64,000 nucleotides of DNA from Xanthomonas campestris pv. badrii (GCF_012848175.1 NZ_CP051651.1:3782001-3846000); one strand, 5' to 3'; shown: positions 36,809 to 48,705, numbered from the stretch's first letter. Notes: generated from the letters alone by a model not told the origin. A program made the numbers and translations.

Positions 36809-37972
36809 ATGTCCCTGCACCCGCCCACCGCGCATCCTTCGGACTGCGAGAACTGCGCCACTGCCCTGCGCGGCGCGTTCTGCCACGTCTGCGGCCAGAG
36901 CGCGCACAACCCGGTGCGCAGCGTCGCGCACGCGGTGGAGAAGGTCTTCGAATCCTTCTGGCACCTGGATGGACGGATCTTCCGCACCGTGCGCGACCTG
37001 CTGGTGCCCGGCCGCGTGGCGCAGCGGTTCCTGGGCGGCCATCGCGTGCGCTACGTCGCACCGATGCGGCTGTTCCTGGTGCTGAGCCTGCTGACATTCT
37101 TCATCGCCCGGCTGGCGGTGCATGCGTCAGACGACGCGCACCCGGTCACCGGAGACGACGTCATCCAGACGTCGGTACCCAAGGACTTTGCGCATGCACG
37201 CACACCGGCGCAGGTGGAAGCGGTCCGCGCGCAGATGGTCGGCGCGCTGCTGCAGACCCGCAAGGTGGTGCCGGCAGGCATTGCCCGCGACGGCGTGGAT
37301 GCCGGCATCGCCCGCGCCGAAAACGAAGCGCGTAAACGACTGGCGCAACTGCATCAGGGTGCGCGCCTGGAAAGTGCCGCGCCAGCGGTGGATGCACCCG
37401 ACGACACCACGTTCTTTTCGGTGGCTGGCAAGCCCTGGGATCCGGTCAGCAATCCGCTGACATGGGCGCAGCTGCCGGCGTTCGCCAACCGCTGGCTCAA
37501 CGAGCAGCTCCGCCATATCCGCGACAACCTGCCGCGCCTGCGCAGCAACCCGCAGCTGCTCTACAACGCCTTCTTCGCCGCGGTGCCGTCCACCTTGCTG
37601 GTGCTGGTCCCGCTGTTTGCGTTGCTGTTGCGCGTGTTCTACCTGCGCAGCGGCCGGGTGTATCTGGAACATCTGGTGGTCGCGCTCTACAGCCACGCGT
37701 TCCTGTGCCTGAACCTGCTGGCCATGCTGCTGTTGTCGCTGCTGGCCGATGCGCTGGCGCAGATCGCCAGCCCGATCGCCTGGAGCATCGGGCTGGTCCA
37801 GTTCGGGCTGGCGCTGTGGATGCCGCTGTACCTGCTGTGGATGCAGCGGCGTGTCTATGGGCAGGGCTGGCCGCTGACGGTGCTGAAGTACGTTGGCCTG
37901 GGCGGCATCTATCTGGTCGTCGTCAGCGTGGCCGCTGCGCTGCTGATGGTGGCCAGCCTGGCGCGTCTTTGA
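36809..37972 (+). CDS. DUF3667-type membrane protein with zinc-ribbon
   Basis: A 387-residue protein starting MSLHPPTAHPSDCENCATAL. The N-terminus holds a short zinc ribbon (CENC, then CHVCGQ at about 13-33), followed by the conserved FWHLDGRIFRTVRDLLVPGRVAQRFLGGHRVRYVAPMRLF of DUF3667 (about 55-95; key residues are FW, DGR, LL.PG and YV.P). After a periplasmic-like loop come four hydrophobic helices in the C-terminal half (about 255-387). The family's function is unknown. The frame is open far upstream, antisense to the MATE gene, but only this ATG gives the family N-terminus. Confidence 0.82.
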   Translation: MSLHPPTAHPSDCENCATALRGAFCHVCGQSAHNPVRSVAHAVEKVFESFWHLDGRIFRTVRDLLVPGRVAQRFLGGHRVRYVAPMRLFLVLSLLTFFIARLAVHASDDAHPVTGDDVIQTSVPKDFAHARTPAQVEAVRAQMVGALLQTRKVVPAGIARDGVDAGIARAENEARKRLAQLHQGARLESAAPAVDAPDDTTFFSVAGKPWDPVSNPLTWAQLPAFANRWLNEQLRHIRDNLPRLRSNPQLLYNAFFAAVPSTLLVLVPLFALLLRVFYLRSGRVYLEHLVVALYSHAFLCLNLLAMLLLSLLADALAQIASPIAWSIGLVQFGLALWMPLYLLWMQRRVYGQGWPLTVLKYVGLGGIYLVVVSVAAALLMVASLARL

Positions 37973-38244
37973 GCAGGCCTTGCAGAGCGCTGCGTCAGCG
38001 CTGGCTGTGATCAGGCTTGCGATGCGGCGGGGTTCGCATCCATCTGCGCACAGCGGTACGGCTGCCCCCGGTCCAGTGCCGCCGTCAGTTCCTGCGCCAG
38101 CGCACTGTGGCGGTCACGCCGGCCGGGCATTGGCCTGCCGGTCGGATCACGGCATGACCCGGAATCGGCGCGTGCGGGCACCGTGCGCAGTTGCCTTCGA
38201 CGGTGCGGCGTGTGCGCGGCTGTCCACCGCCGCGGCGTGGGCGA

Positions 38245-38835
38245 TCAACGCGCCAGCTGACGGCTCAACCAGCTGCCGCGCGTGGCCGGCGGCTGCGCCA
38301 GCAGCGCCTCGCGCAGACCATCGCGCTCCTGTGGCGGCGTGCGTTGCGCCAGGACCGCCAGCTGCGCCAGCTGGCCGGCATCCAGGCTACGCAGCACGGC
38401 CAACACCTGCTCGCGCTGCGCCACCGGCACGTAGCCGACCAGCGGCTGCAGCTGCGGATAGAAGTTGCCCAGCTGCGAGCCCAGCCGCCAACCGTCCCGG
38501 TGCAGGCGATCCAGTGCGGTGAACTGGGTGCGCAGGGCGCGCTGCTGGTCTTCGGGCAACCCCTGCAGGCGCTCGCGTGCCTGGCGCAGCACCACCCGGT
38601 CGGTGGCGGTCAGGTCCTTCCAGGCGGCGTAGCGGGCGCGCAGGTCGGCCTGCTGCGCGGGCGTCAGTGCGGCCCAGCGCGCGCGTTGCTGGGCGGCGCT
38701 GGGTGCGCCCGGCCACGTCGCAGCGGCCGCGGGGGCGGTGGCGCCACCTTCATCCAGCGCGGCCGGCAGGGCCTGCGCACCAGCGCTGCCGATGACGGCG
38801 CACAGCCACAGTGCTGCCCAGTCAGTTTTCGTCAT
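38245..38835 (-). CDS. DUF3106 family periplasmic protein
   Basis: A 196-residue exported protein. Signal peptide about 1-18 (DWAALWLCAVIGSAGAQA). The mature part is helical and matches DUF3106: RARWAALTPAQQADLRARYAAWKDL, RLQGLPEDQQRALRTQF and LRSLDAGQLAQLAVLAQRTPPQERDGLREALL. Its start overlaps the end of the upstream membrane protein gene by 14 bp, so they form an operon. The pair resembles sigma-factor/anti-sigma accessory operons of Xanthomonas, but no sigma gene is adjacent. The 272 bp downstream (37973-38244) have no clear gene; a 39-codon frame on the minus strand at 38011-38130 is too weak to call. Confidence 0.8.
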   Translation of the reverse strand: MTKTDWAALWLCAVIGSAGAQALPAALDEGGATAPAAAATWPGAPSAAQQRARWAALTPAQQADLRARYAAWKDLTATDRVVLRQARERLQGLPEDQQRALRTQFTALDRLHRDGWRLGSQLGNFYPQLQPLVGYVPVAQREQVLAVLRSLDAGQLAQLAVLAQRTPPQERDGLREALLAQPPATRGSWLSRQLAR

Positions 38836-39847
38836 CGACAGTCTCCAGTGGCGCCGACGGCTGTTCGGTCGCCGTGGCGTGTGCGCCGGATTCGTCGGCC
38901 GGGATCGGATGCCCGGCCGCATACCAGGCGTAGAAATCGGCCGAACGCGCCAGTTCCAGGTCCGGGTCGGCCAGCATCGCCTGGTCGCGTGCATCCAGCG
39001 CGGGGGCAGCGGGCTGATCCGGCAGGTCGCTCGCCGGCAGTTCTTCCACCAGGACCGGGGCGGCATCGGTCACATGCAGCACGCCCGCCGGGGCCTGCGA
39101 CACCGGCTCCGGCGGCAATGCCGGCCGGCGATGCGTCCACCACCAGGCCAGCACCGCCACCAGCATCGCCAGTGCCAGCACGCCCAGCGCGATGGCGGCC
39201 TGGCGGCGATCGACCCGGGGCCATTGCCATTGCCGCCTGCTGCGCGCGCGGGCAGGATGCTGCCGCGCCGGCGACGGCTCTGCCGGGGTGGCCGGCTGCA
39301 GCGGCATGCCGGCCAGCGCCGCATCGCGCAGCTGGCTCAACCGGCTGAGCTGGGATGGGCTGAGGTCGCGCGATTCCTGCTGCGCCGCCTCGGCCAGCAC
39401 CCGCCACGCCTGGGCGTCGGGGTTGCCCGCCGCATCGCGTGGGCAGGCGCGTGCCAGCGCCTGGCGATAATCCGCCACGGCCACGCCCTGGATCTCGCTG
39501 GCGGCATCCTCCTCCAGCCCGGCCACGATCCGCAGCAGCAGCGCCAGCCGATCGGAGGTCTGCATCCGGCCCAGTGCCGTGAAGGGCGGCAACCAGGTGC
39601 CCGGCATGGGGTCGTGCCGCAATGGCGGCGCCGCCGCCAGCAGGCTCCAGAAGCGCATCGGCCAGCCAGCCATCGGTCGCCCGGCCGCCTGGCTACTGAA
39701 GGCACGCAGCGCCGCCGCCAGGGCCCGCTCGGCCGCTGCCCCATCCCCGCACTGCAGCTGTGCGAGCACCAGCCCCCGGCGTTCGACGCCCCGCAGGAAG
39801 GCTGACAGCGCGGCGGGGGTAACGGGGGCGTCGGGGACTACGGTCAT
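38822..39847 (-). CDS. Single-pass membrane protein, function unknown
   Basis: A 341-residue protein starting MTVVPDAPVTPAALSAFLRG; GGAG seven bases upstream supports this ATG over one eight codons earlier. The N-terminal 190 residues are soluble and helical, followed by a basic stretch (ARARSRRQWQWPRVDRRQ), one membrane helix (about 213-236, AIALGVLALAMLVAVLAWWW) and an acidic periplasmic tail ending ATEQPSAPLETVDDEN. This topology (cytoplasmic domain, one helix, acidic tail) is seen in regulators and anti-sigma-like proteins, but I recognise no family. It overlaps the DUF3106 gene and is divergent from priA over 460 bp. Confidence 0.72.
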   Translation of the reverse strand: MTVVPDAPVTPAALSAFLRGVERRGLVLAQLQCGDGAAAERALAAALRAFSSQAAGRPMAGWPMRFWSLLAAAPPLRHDPMPGTWLPPFTALGRMQTSDRLALLLRIVAGLEEDAASEIQGVAVADYRQALARACPRDAAGNPDAQAWRVLAEAAQQESRDLSPSQLSRLSQLRDAALAGMPLQPATPAEPSPARQHPARARSRRQWQWPRVDRRQAAIALGVLALAMLVAVLAWWWTHRRPALPPEPVSQAPAGVLHVTDAAPVLVEELPASDLPDQPAAPALDARDQAMLADPDLELARSADFYAWYAAGHPIPADESGAHATATEQPSAPLETVDDEN

Positions 39848-40307
39848 GTGAACTCCAGCATCGGCCGGCATGATACCGACGCAGATCGGCCGCGCCGACC
39901 GCTTGACAGATCGCCCCGTCGCTGCTCCGCTCCCGACCGCTGTCCGCGCACGTTGTGCACAGCGGCAGACATACCGATACGCCCCCGTCTGTCAACTGTT
40001 GTTTTTTCCTTGTTGCATTCGTGTTTCACGCCTAACCAATTGATGCATATAGATTTTCACCAGATGGCGAAAAAATGTCCAAGAGGTTGCCAAGGCAAGT
40101 GAATCCGCCTTCACGGCGTGGAGCACGCATGTAATTCACAGGTTTATCCACAGGCAGTGTGGATAAACCTGTTTCCTCAGTCCTCACATAGGTTTACGTG
40201 GTATTTATCACTTTCGTCACAGAAAGGCGCTGCAACTGATCACACCGCTTTCACGCGCCACAACCGGCCTGCCCGGGCCTGCTGGACAGTGTCGGTAGAC
40301 TGGGCCG
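39848..40307. other. 460-bp non-coding region upstream of priA
   Basis: The divergent gap between the membrane protein gene and priA. Its middle (about 39990-40250) is clearly richer in A+T than the surroundings, with T-runs (GTTGTTTTTTCC) and GATGCATATAGATTTTC. It contains the DnaA-box palindrome at 40139-40171. No open frame or RNA gene is evident in it. Confidence 0.7.
40139..40171. promoter_or_regulatory. Palindrome with two inverted consensus DnaA boxes
   Basis: CAGGTTTATCCAC (40139-40151) and GTGGATAAACCTG (40159-40171) are perfect 13-bp arms. They contain TTATCCACA (40144-40152) and TGTGGATAA (40158-40166), both perfect 9-mer DnaA boxes in opposite orientation with a 5-bp gap. They lie 136 bp before the priA ATG. 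Confidence 0.75.
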
Positions 40308-42530
<2,223 letters not shown>

Positions 42531-42677
42531 GGCCGGTGCGTCTCGCGCATGGGCAGCACACGCGAGCCATCAGGCCGCGCGGTGTGCTGGCCCATTGATT
42601 TGCAGTCGCGGCGATGTGCGGTCGCGGCGCGCATGTGCCTGCACTGCATCACGCAGGCCTCAGCGCAGGCATCACAC

Positions 42678-43334
42678 TCAGGTCAGCGCGGTCATCACGC
42701 CACGCTGGTACGCCGGGCGCGCGCACAAGCGCCGATACCACTGATGCAGATGCGGCAGCTCGGGCCGGTCGATCGGCATTTCGAACCAGGCGTAGATGAA
42801 ACTTCCGAGCGGAATATCGCCCATCGCGAACCGCTCGCCGGATAGATACGGTTGTTGTGCCAGCGCCGCATCCACGCGTGCCAGCAGCTCGCCCGACTGC
42901 GCCAGCGCGCCGGCAATGCGCGCGTTATCGCGCTCGGGCTCGGGAGTGCGCAACACGCCCCAGAACAGATCGCGAAAGACGCCGGCAAACGTGGAGGTGG
43001 TCCAGTCCATCCAGCGGTCGCCCAGCGCGCGTTCGGCCGGCGATGCCGGATACAGCGCCGGTGCGTATTGCGCAACCAGATACCGCACGATCGCATTGGA
43101 TTCCCACAGCACCAGCGCGCCATCCTGCAGCGTCGGCACCAGCCCGTTCGGGTTCAGTGCGCGATATTCGGGCGTAGTGTTGCCACCGAACGCACCCCCC
43201 ACCTCGATCGAGGTGTAGGCCACACCGGCTTCTTCGGCGCACCACAGCACCTTGCGTACATTGCTGGAATTGCGCCGCCCCCACAGCGTGATCGTCGGCG
43301 GTGTGGAGGCGCTAGCTGCATGCGTCATCGTCAT
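42678..43334 (-). CDS. Glutathione S-transferase family protein
   Basis: A 218-residue soluble protein with a GST fold. The N-terminal thioredoxin-like half starts ITLWGRRNSSNVRKVLWCAEEAG (Ser or Asn at the usual active-site turn) and includes NPNGLVPTLQDGALVLWESNAIVRYL, the cis-Pro and ESNAI glutathione-binding motifs. The C-terminal helical domain has GDIPLGSFIYAWFEM. Substrate unknown. The ATG overlaps the stop of the NYN/LOTUS gene by four bases, so it is the last gene of a three-gene operon. Confidence 0.88.
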   Translation of the reverse strand: MTMTHAASASTPPTITLWGRRNSSNVRKVLWCAEEAGVAYTSIEVGGAFGGNTTPEYRALNPNGLVPTLQDGALVLWESNAIVRYLVAQYAPALYPASPAERALGDRWMDWTTSTFAGVFRDLFWGVLRTPEPERDNARIAGALAQSGELLARVDAALAQQPYLSGERFAMGDIPLGSFIYAWFEMPIDRPELPHLHQWYRRLCARPAYQRGVMTALT

Positions 43335-44161
43335 TTCCCCGGAGCAGGCTTGGCGGGTGCGCGCGCCGCGCGCTTATTACCCGGCGCCGGTGACGGTGCC
43401 GTTGCGGCAGGCGCTGCGGTCTTCGCGCGGCTGCCGCTGCCCTTGGGCGTATCGCGTACCCACAGTGCCTGCTCGTCCTGCTTGATCTCGAACAAGCCGA
43501 TCGCGCGCACCAGATCGCTGAGCTTGCGATAGCCGTAGTTGCGCGGATCGAACGAGGCCTGGTTGGCCACCTGCTTGCCCACCGCGCTCAGCAACGCCCA
43601 GCCATCGTCTTCGCAGGCGCTGACGATGGCATTGCGCAGCATCTGCACCAGCCGCGTGTCGCTGCGCAATGCGCTCGCGTCCTTGCGCCCGGCAGCAGTG
43701 TCGCTGGCCGCGGCGGCCTGCTCGCCCAGCGCTTCGACGTAGGTGAATTTGGAGCAGGCATTGACGAACGGTGCCGGCGTCTTTTTCTCGCCAAAGCCAT
43801 ACACCTTCATGCCATCGGTCAGCAGGCGCATCACCAACGGAGTGAAGTCCGCATCGCTGGAGACGATGGCGAACCCGTCGAGGTTGCGCGCATACAACAG
43901 GTCCATCGCGTCGATCACCATGGCCATGTCCGAGGCGTTCTTGCCCGAACTATAGGCAAACTGCTGGATCGGCCGGATTGCATAATCGTGCAGCGCCGCT
44001 TCCCAGCCCTTCAGGTGCGGGCTCTTCCAGTTGCCATAGGCGCGGCGCACATTGGCCACGCCGTAGCGCGCCACTTCCGCCAGCACCACGTCGATCTTGC
44101 CGGCTGGCGCGTTGTCTGCGTCGATCAGCAAGGCGATCCGCTTGTCGGGATTGTCGGTCAT
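43331..44161 (-). CDS. NYN ribonuclease-fold protein with C-terminal OST-HTH/LOTUS domain
   Basis: A 276-residue cytoplasmic protein. The NYN (PIN-like, LabA/DUF88) domain covers about 1-150: ALLIDADNAPAGKID (11-25), ASDMAMVIDAMDLLY and IVSSDADFTPLVMRL give the four acidic metal-binding positions of the fold. A LOTUS/OST-HTH domain follows at about 165-240 (LVQMLRNAIVSACEDDGWALLSAVGKQV...YRKLSDLVRAIGLFEI), an RNA-binding type. The tail is Ala/Pro/Lys-rich. It probably cuts or binds RNA; the target is unknown. The ATG at 44161 was chosen over an in-frame TTG. It lies between a Coa1-like gene and a GST gene. Confidence 0.87.
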   Translation of the reverse strand: MTDNPDKRIALLIDADNAPAGKIDVVLAEVARYGVANVRRAYGNWKSPHLKGWEAALHDYAIRPIQQFAYSSGKNASDMAMVIDAMDLLYARNLDGFAIVSSDADFTPLVMRLLTDGMKVYGFGEKKTPAPFVNACSKFTYVEALGEQAAAASDTAAGRKDASALRSDTRLVQMLRNAIVSACEDDGWALLSAVGKQVANQASFDPRNYGYRKLSDLVRAIGLFEIKQDEQALWVRDTPKGSGSRAKTAAPAATAPSPAPGNKRAARAPAKPAPGK

Positions 44162-44163
44162 GC

Positions 44164-44721
44164 TCAATGCTCCACTGCAGCGTCGGTTTCGGTTGCGGTC
44201 TCGGTGTCCATTTGCGGATCCGGTTCTGTCTCGGCATCGGCATCGAGCGTGGCCTCTTCTGCCGTCTCTGCACCCGGCAAGGTGTACTGCGTGCCATCGC
44301 GCAGGGTCAGCACCCCACCGCCCAGGATCTCCTGATCGGCGCCGGCACTGACCCAGGTTGCCTCAACGCGCCCGGCGCCGCGGTCGCCTTCCACATCGAA
44401 CACGAACTCTTCGCCGCCCGGTGCCATTCCCGTGCGCAGCAGATCCACCCGCATGCTGCGGATCTGGCCGATATGTTCCTGCACCACTGCATCGTCCTGC
44501 AGCGCGCTGCGCGCCTGGTCGGTAAACACCGACCAGCCGGTAGTGACCAGCCACATGGCCGCGGCCAGCACCACCACCCCGAACAGACTCGCGCAGGCCA
44601 GGATGCCGATCAGGCCGATGGCCACGCCGCTGAGCGGCTTCCGGGCCGCAGGGGCGATCGGTGCAGCAGCAGGCGCTGGCGCAGCCGGCAGCGGCGGCAG
44701 GGGCGGTGGCAACGAAGACAT
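44164..44721 (-). CDS. Coa1-like membrane protein
   Basis: A 185-residue protein starting MSSLPPPLPPLP. A proline/alanine-rich N-terminus is followed by a membrane helix (about 32-58, VAIGLIGILACASLFGVVVLAAAMW) and a soluble domain with ARSALQDDAVVQEHIG, a GRGAGRVEATWVSAG-like glycine stretch and GGVLTLRDGTQYTL. This resembles the Coa1/TIM21-like fold of cytochrome-oxidase assembly factor 1 proteins. The tail is acidic (DADAETEPDPQMDTETATETD). The stop lies two bases before the ATG of the NYN gene. The name rests on pattern only. Confidence 0.6.
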   Translation of the reverse strand: MSSLPPPLPPLPAAPAPAAAPIAPAARKPLSGVAIGLIGILACASLFGVVVLAAAMWLVTTGWSVFTDQARSALQDDAVVQEHIGQIRSMRVDLLRTGMAPGGEEFVFDVEGDRGAGRVEATWVSAGADQEILGGGVLTLRDGTQYTLPGAETAEEATLDADAETEPDPQMDTETATETDAAVEH

Positions 44722-44840
44722 GCGAAGACCGTCGAGGATGGATGCGACATGATGCCGCAGGCGCGCTGCGCCCACGCGTCATGTTCATTGGCACTTTGGC
44801 ATGCTGTCGAGCCCGCGTCGCATTCCATCGGACTTCTACG

Positions 44841-46133
44841 ATGACCTCTTCCCCCTCCCCCGCTCCGTTGCATCTGGTCGTGGTGGGTGGCGGTTTTGCC
44901 GGTTTGTGGGCAACCCGCGCGCTCGACGATCCCGGCATCCGCATCACCCTGATCGACCGCCAGAACCACCATCTGTTCCAGCCGCTGCTGTACCAGGTGG
45001 CCACCGCCGGCCTGTCGGCGCCGGACATCGCCGCGCCGTTGCGGCACATCCTGCGCGAGCAGCGCAATGTCGAAGTGCTGCTCGGCGATGTGGTCGAAAT
45101 CGCGCCCGGCCGCCGCGAGGTGGGACTGGCCGACGGAAAGACGGTCGGTTACGACCTGCTGCTGCTTGCCACCGGGGCCACGCATGCCTACTTCGGCAAC
45201 GATCAGTGGGCCGAGCATGCGCCCGGGTTGAAGACGCTCTACGACGCGCTGGCGCTGCGCCGCAAGCTGCTGCTGGCCTTCGAGCGCGCCGAAGCCGAAA
45301 CCGATCCCGCCGCACGCGCCGCATGGCTCAGTTTTGCGGTGGTCGGCGGCGGCCCCACCGGCGTGGAACTGGCCGGCACCCTGGCCGAAATCGCCCGCCA
45401 CACGCTCAAGAACGAGTTCCGGCACATCGACCCGCGCCAGGCGCGGGTGCGCCTGGTCGAAGCCGGGCCGCGGGTGCTGCCCTCGTTCCCGGACGACCTC
45501 ACCGCCAAGGCGCGCGAGCAGCTGCAGCGCCTGGGCGTGGAAGTGCACACCGGCACCCCGGTGACGCATATCGATGCGCTGGGCTACCAGCTCGGCGAGA
45601 CCTTCGTGCCCGCGCGCACCGTGGTGTGGGCCGCGGGCGTGGCGGCCTCGCCGCTGGCGCGCACGCTGGGCGTGCCGCTGGACCGCGCCGGCCGGGTGCT
45701 GGTGGAGCCGGACCTGAGCGTGCCCGGCCATCCGGAGATCTTCGTCGGCGGCGATCTGGCCTCGGTGCAGCAGGACGGCCGCCCGGTGCCGGGCGTGGCG
45801 CCGGCCGCCAAGCAGATGGGCAAGCACATCGCCAAGGCGATCCGGGCGCGGCAGCGCGGCCAGGCGGCAGCCGCGTTTCGCTACCGGGACTTCGGCAACC
45901 TGGCCACCATCGGTCGCATGGCGGCCATCGTGCACGTAGGCAAGCTCAAGCTGTCCGGCATCGTGGCGTGGTGGTTCTGGCTGGCCGCGCACGTCTACTT
46001 CCTGATCGGCTTCCGCAACCGCTTCGTGGTGCTGGTGAACTGGGCGATGGCGTACTGGAGCTACCAGCGCGCCGCGCGGATCATCTTCGGCGGCGCCACC
46101 GACGACCCGCCGCCCAGCAGCAAGGACGGGTGA
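44841..46133 (+). CDS. ndh: Type II NADH dehydrogenase
   Basis: A 430-residue membrane-bound NADH:quinone oxidoreductase without proton pumping. Two dinucleotide folds are visible: FAD-binding LVVVGGGFAGLWATRAL (about 12-28) and NADH-binding FAVVGGGPTGVELAGTLAEIA (about 168-188). IFVGGDLASVQQDG and VPGVAPAAKQMGKHIAKAI are the FAD- and quinone-site motifs. The C-terminus has hydrophobic helices (IVAWWFWLAAHVYFLIGF) that anchor it. The start is ATG 44841, just before MTSSPSPAPLHLVVVG. It is divergent from the Coa1-like operon, 119 bp apart. Confidence 0.93.
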   Translation: MTSSPSPAPLHLVVVGGGFAGLWATRALDDPGIRITLIDRQNHHLFQPLLYQVATAGLSAPDIAAPLRHILREQRNVEVLLGDVVEIAPGRREVGLADGKTVGYDLLLLATGATHAYFGNDQWAEHAPGLKTLYDALALRRKLLLAFERAEAETDPAARAAWLSFAVVGGGPTGVELAGTLAEIARHTLKNEFRHIDPRQARVRLVEAGPRVLPSFPDDLTAKAREQLQRLGVEVHTGTPVTHIDALGYQLGETFVPARTVVWAAGVAASPLARTLGVPLDRAGRVLVEPDLSVPGHPEIFVGGDLASVQQDGRPVPGVAPAAKQMGKHIAKAIRARQRGQAAAAFRYRDFGNLATIGRMAAIVHVGKLKLSGIVAWWFWLAAHVYFLIGFRNRFVVLVNWAMAYWSYQRAARIIFGGATDDPPPSSKDG

Positions 46134-46185
46134 CAGCGGCCCGCGCGGTACGCGATGCTGTGCGGCCTGATTCGACGGCCTGACC

Positions 46186-46800
46186 GTGGCGACTGTGCTG
46201 TTCCTGCTGGATCTGCTCGGCACCTTCGTGTTCGCCCTGAGCGGCGCGACGGTGGCGGTGCGCAATCGCCTGGACCTGTTCGGCGTGCTGGTGCTGTCGT
46301 GTGCGGCGGCGGTCTCCGGTGGCATCGTGCGCGATGTGCTGATCGGCGCCACCCCGCCGGCCGCGCTGGTACAGCCGCAGTACCTGCTCACCGCCTGCCT
46401 GGCCGGCGTTGCCGGCTTCTACTGGCATGCGGCGGTGGAGCGCCTGCGCAACCCGGTGCAGATCTTCGATGCGGCGGGGCTGGCGTTGTTTGCGGTCTAC
46501 GGCACCAGCAAGGCGCTGGATTACCACCTCAGCCCGCTCGGCGCGACCTTGCTGGGCATGCTCAGCGGGATCGGCGGCGGCATCGCGCGCGACCTGCTGG
46601 TCGCGCGCACGCCGGTCGTGTTGCAGGCCGAACTGTATGCAGTGGCCGCACTCGCCGGTGGCGGGCTGGTGGCGATCGGGCATGTGCTCGGCGTACCGCA
46701 GGCCTGGTCGCTGGCCAGCGGCGCCGGGGTGTGTTTCGGCCTGCGTTTCATGGCGATTCGCTATGGCTGGCATTTGCCGGTGGCGCGCCTGCCGGAGTAG
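46186..46800 (+). CDS. TRIC-type cation channel family protein (UPF0126)
   Basis: A 204-residue membrane protein with seven hydrophobic helices in two repeats, starting at GTG (VATVLFLLDLLGTFVFALSGA). The repeated motif is GGIVRDVLIG (about 46-55) in the first half and GGGIARDLLV (about 129-138) in the second, each preceded by a small-residue helix. This is the UPF0126/YicG family, related to trimeric intracellular cation channels. The biological ion is uncertain. It starts 52 bp after ndh on the same strand and ends at a strong bidirectional hairpin. Confidence 0.87.
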   Translation: MATVLFLLDLLGTFVFALSGATVAVRNRLDLFGVLVLSCAAAVSGGIVRDVLIGATPPAALVQPQYLLTACLAGVAGFYWHAAVERLRNPVQIFDAAGLALFAVYGTSKALDYHLSPLGATLLGMLSGIGGGIARDLLVARTPVVLQAELYAVAALAGGGLVAIGHVLGVPQAWSLASGAGVCFGLRFMAIRYGWHLPVARLPE

Positions 46801-46851
46801 CGATGCGACCGACACGCCTGTCGTGCACGTCGCGCACGGTGCCCCACATGC

Positions 46852-46877
46852 AAACGGCCCGGAAAACCGGGCCGTTT
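46852..46877. terminator. Terminator between UPF0126 gene and rpoH
   Basis: AAACGGCCCGG and CCGGGCCGTTT form a perfect 11-bp stem with an AAAA loop, ending in TTTG on the plus strand and TTTG on the minus strand. It can serve both convergent genes. Confidence 0.75.
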
Positions 46878-46905
46878 GTGCAGAAGGTATCGCGTGATCG
46901 AAAAA

Positions 46906-47781
<876 letters not shown>

Positions 47782-47806
47782 AGGCACCATCTTAGCAGTC
47801 GAACTA

Positions 47807-47834
47807 TTGGACTGCCGGGTATAGAAAGAGTTCC
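47807..47834 (-). promoter_or_regulatory. rpoH: Sigma-E-type promoter of rpoH
   Basis: The minus strand has GGAACTC (47834-47828), 15 bases, then GTCCAA (47812-47807). This fits the ECF sigma-E pattern GGAACTT-N15/16-GTCnnA with one mismatch. The inferred start near 47799 leaves about 18 nt before the ATG at 47781. Confidence 0.55.
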
Positions 47835-47979
47835 CAGCGTTCCATTCATAGGACATTCGGGCTAGAGATCCTGACGGCGTCCTACCGTAGAGCTCCCCGA
47901 TTTCCATCGCTACGCTACCACCGACACCTTGCGCAGACCGTGACAGAACTGCCGCCAATGGGCCTGGCGTCGGGGCTGT

Positions 47980-48705
47980 TCAGCCGGTGGCCGAGGTTGT
48001 GTCCAGGGCGTTGCGGGGCGGCAGTGACCAGTCGATCGGGCCCAGACCACGGCGCTGCAGATGCTCGTTGGTCCTGGAGAAATGCCTGCATCCCAGGAAA
48101 CCGCGGTGCGCCGACAACGGCGAAGGGTGTGGGGCCTTGAACACGCGGTGCCGGGCCTGGTCGATGACCTTGCCCTTGGACTGTGCGTAACTGCCCCACA
48201 GCAGGAACACCAGTCCTTCGCGCTCGCGGTTGAGCGTTTCCACCACGTGGTCGGTGAAGCCTTCCCAGCCCTTGTTCTGGTGCGCGCCGGCCCGGCCCTG
48301 CTCCACCGTCAGCACCGCGTTGAGCAACAGCACGCCCTGGCGCGCCCACGGCATCAGATAGCCATGATCGGGACGCGCGATGCCCAGATCGTCCTGGATT
48401 TCCTTGTAAATATTGAGCAGCGACGGCGGCACCTGCACGCCCGGCAACACCGAAAAGCACAGCCCATGCGCCTGGCCCTCGCCGTGATACGGGTCCTGCC
48501 CGAGGATCACCACCTTGACCTGCTCGAACGGCGTGGCATCGAAGGCGGCAAAGATCTGCGGACCGGGCGGAAACACCCGCGCGCCGGCGGCCTTGCGCTG
48601 GCGCAGGAACGCAGACAACTCCTGCATCTGCGGGCGCAGCAACCAGTCACCCACCTTTGCCTTCCACGACGGTTCCAGCTGGATGCGTCCCTCCCCTTCG
48701 GTCAT
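47980..48705 (-). CDS. ung: Uracil-DNA glycosylase
   Basis: A 241-residue base-excision repair enzyme removing uracil from DNA. The catalytic water-activating loop [17 protein letters not shown] (Asp at about 72), the uracil-binding [10 protein letters not shown] (Asn at about 130) and the DNA-intercalation loop [13 protein letters not shown] (His at about 194) are all intact. It begins with [22 protein letters not shown], and its ATG overlaps the response-regulator stop by four bases, so it is the last gene of the ftsE operon. Confidence 0.95.
   Translation of the reverse strand: MTEGEGRIQLEPSWKAKVGDWLLRPQMQELSAFLRQRKAAGARVFPPGPQIFAAFDATPFEQVKVVILGQDPYHGEGQAHGLCFSVLPGVQVPPSLLNIYKEIQDDLGIARPDHGYLMPWARQGVLLLNAVLTVEQGRAGAHQNKGWEGFTDHVVETLNREREGLVFLLWGSYAQSKGKVIDQARHRVFKAPHPSPLSAHRGFLGCRHFSRTNEHLQRRGLGPIDWSLPPRNALDTTSATG

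Noticed and set aside
38011..38130. A 39-codon frame on the minus strand (MPGRRDRHSALAQELT...)
   Set aside because: Too short, weak ribosome binding site and no recognisable features; left as unassigned sequence.
40022..40030. TGTTTCACG, half of a parS site
   Set aside because: The second half is not conserved (CCTAACC instead of TGAAACA), so a ParB site is unlikely.
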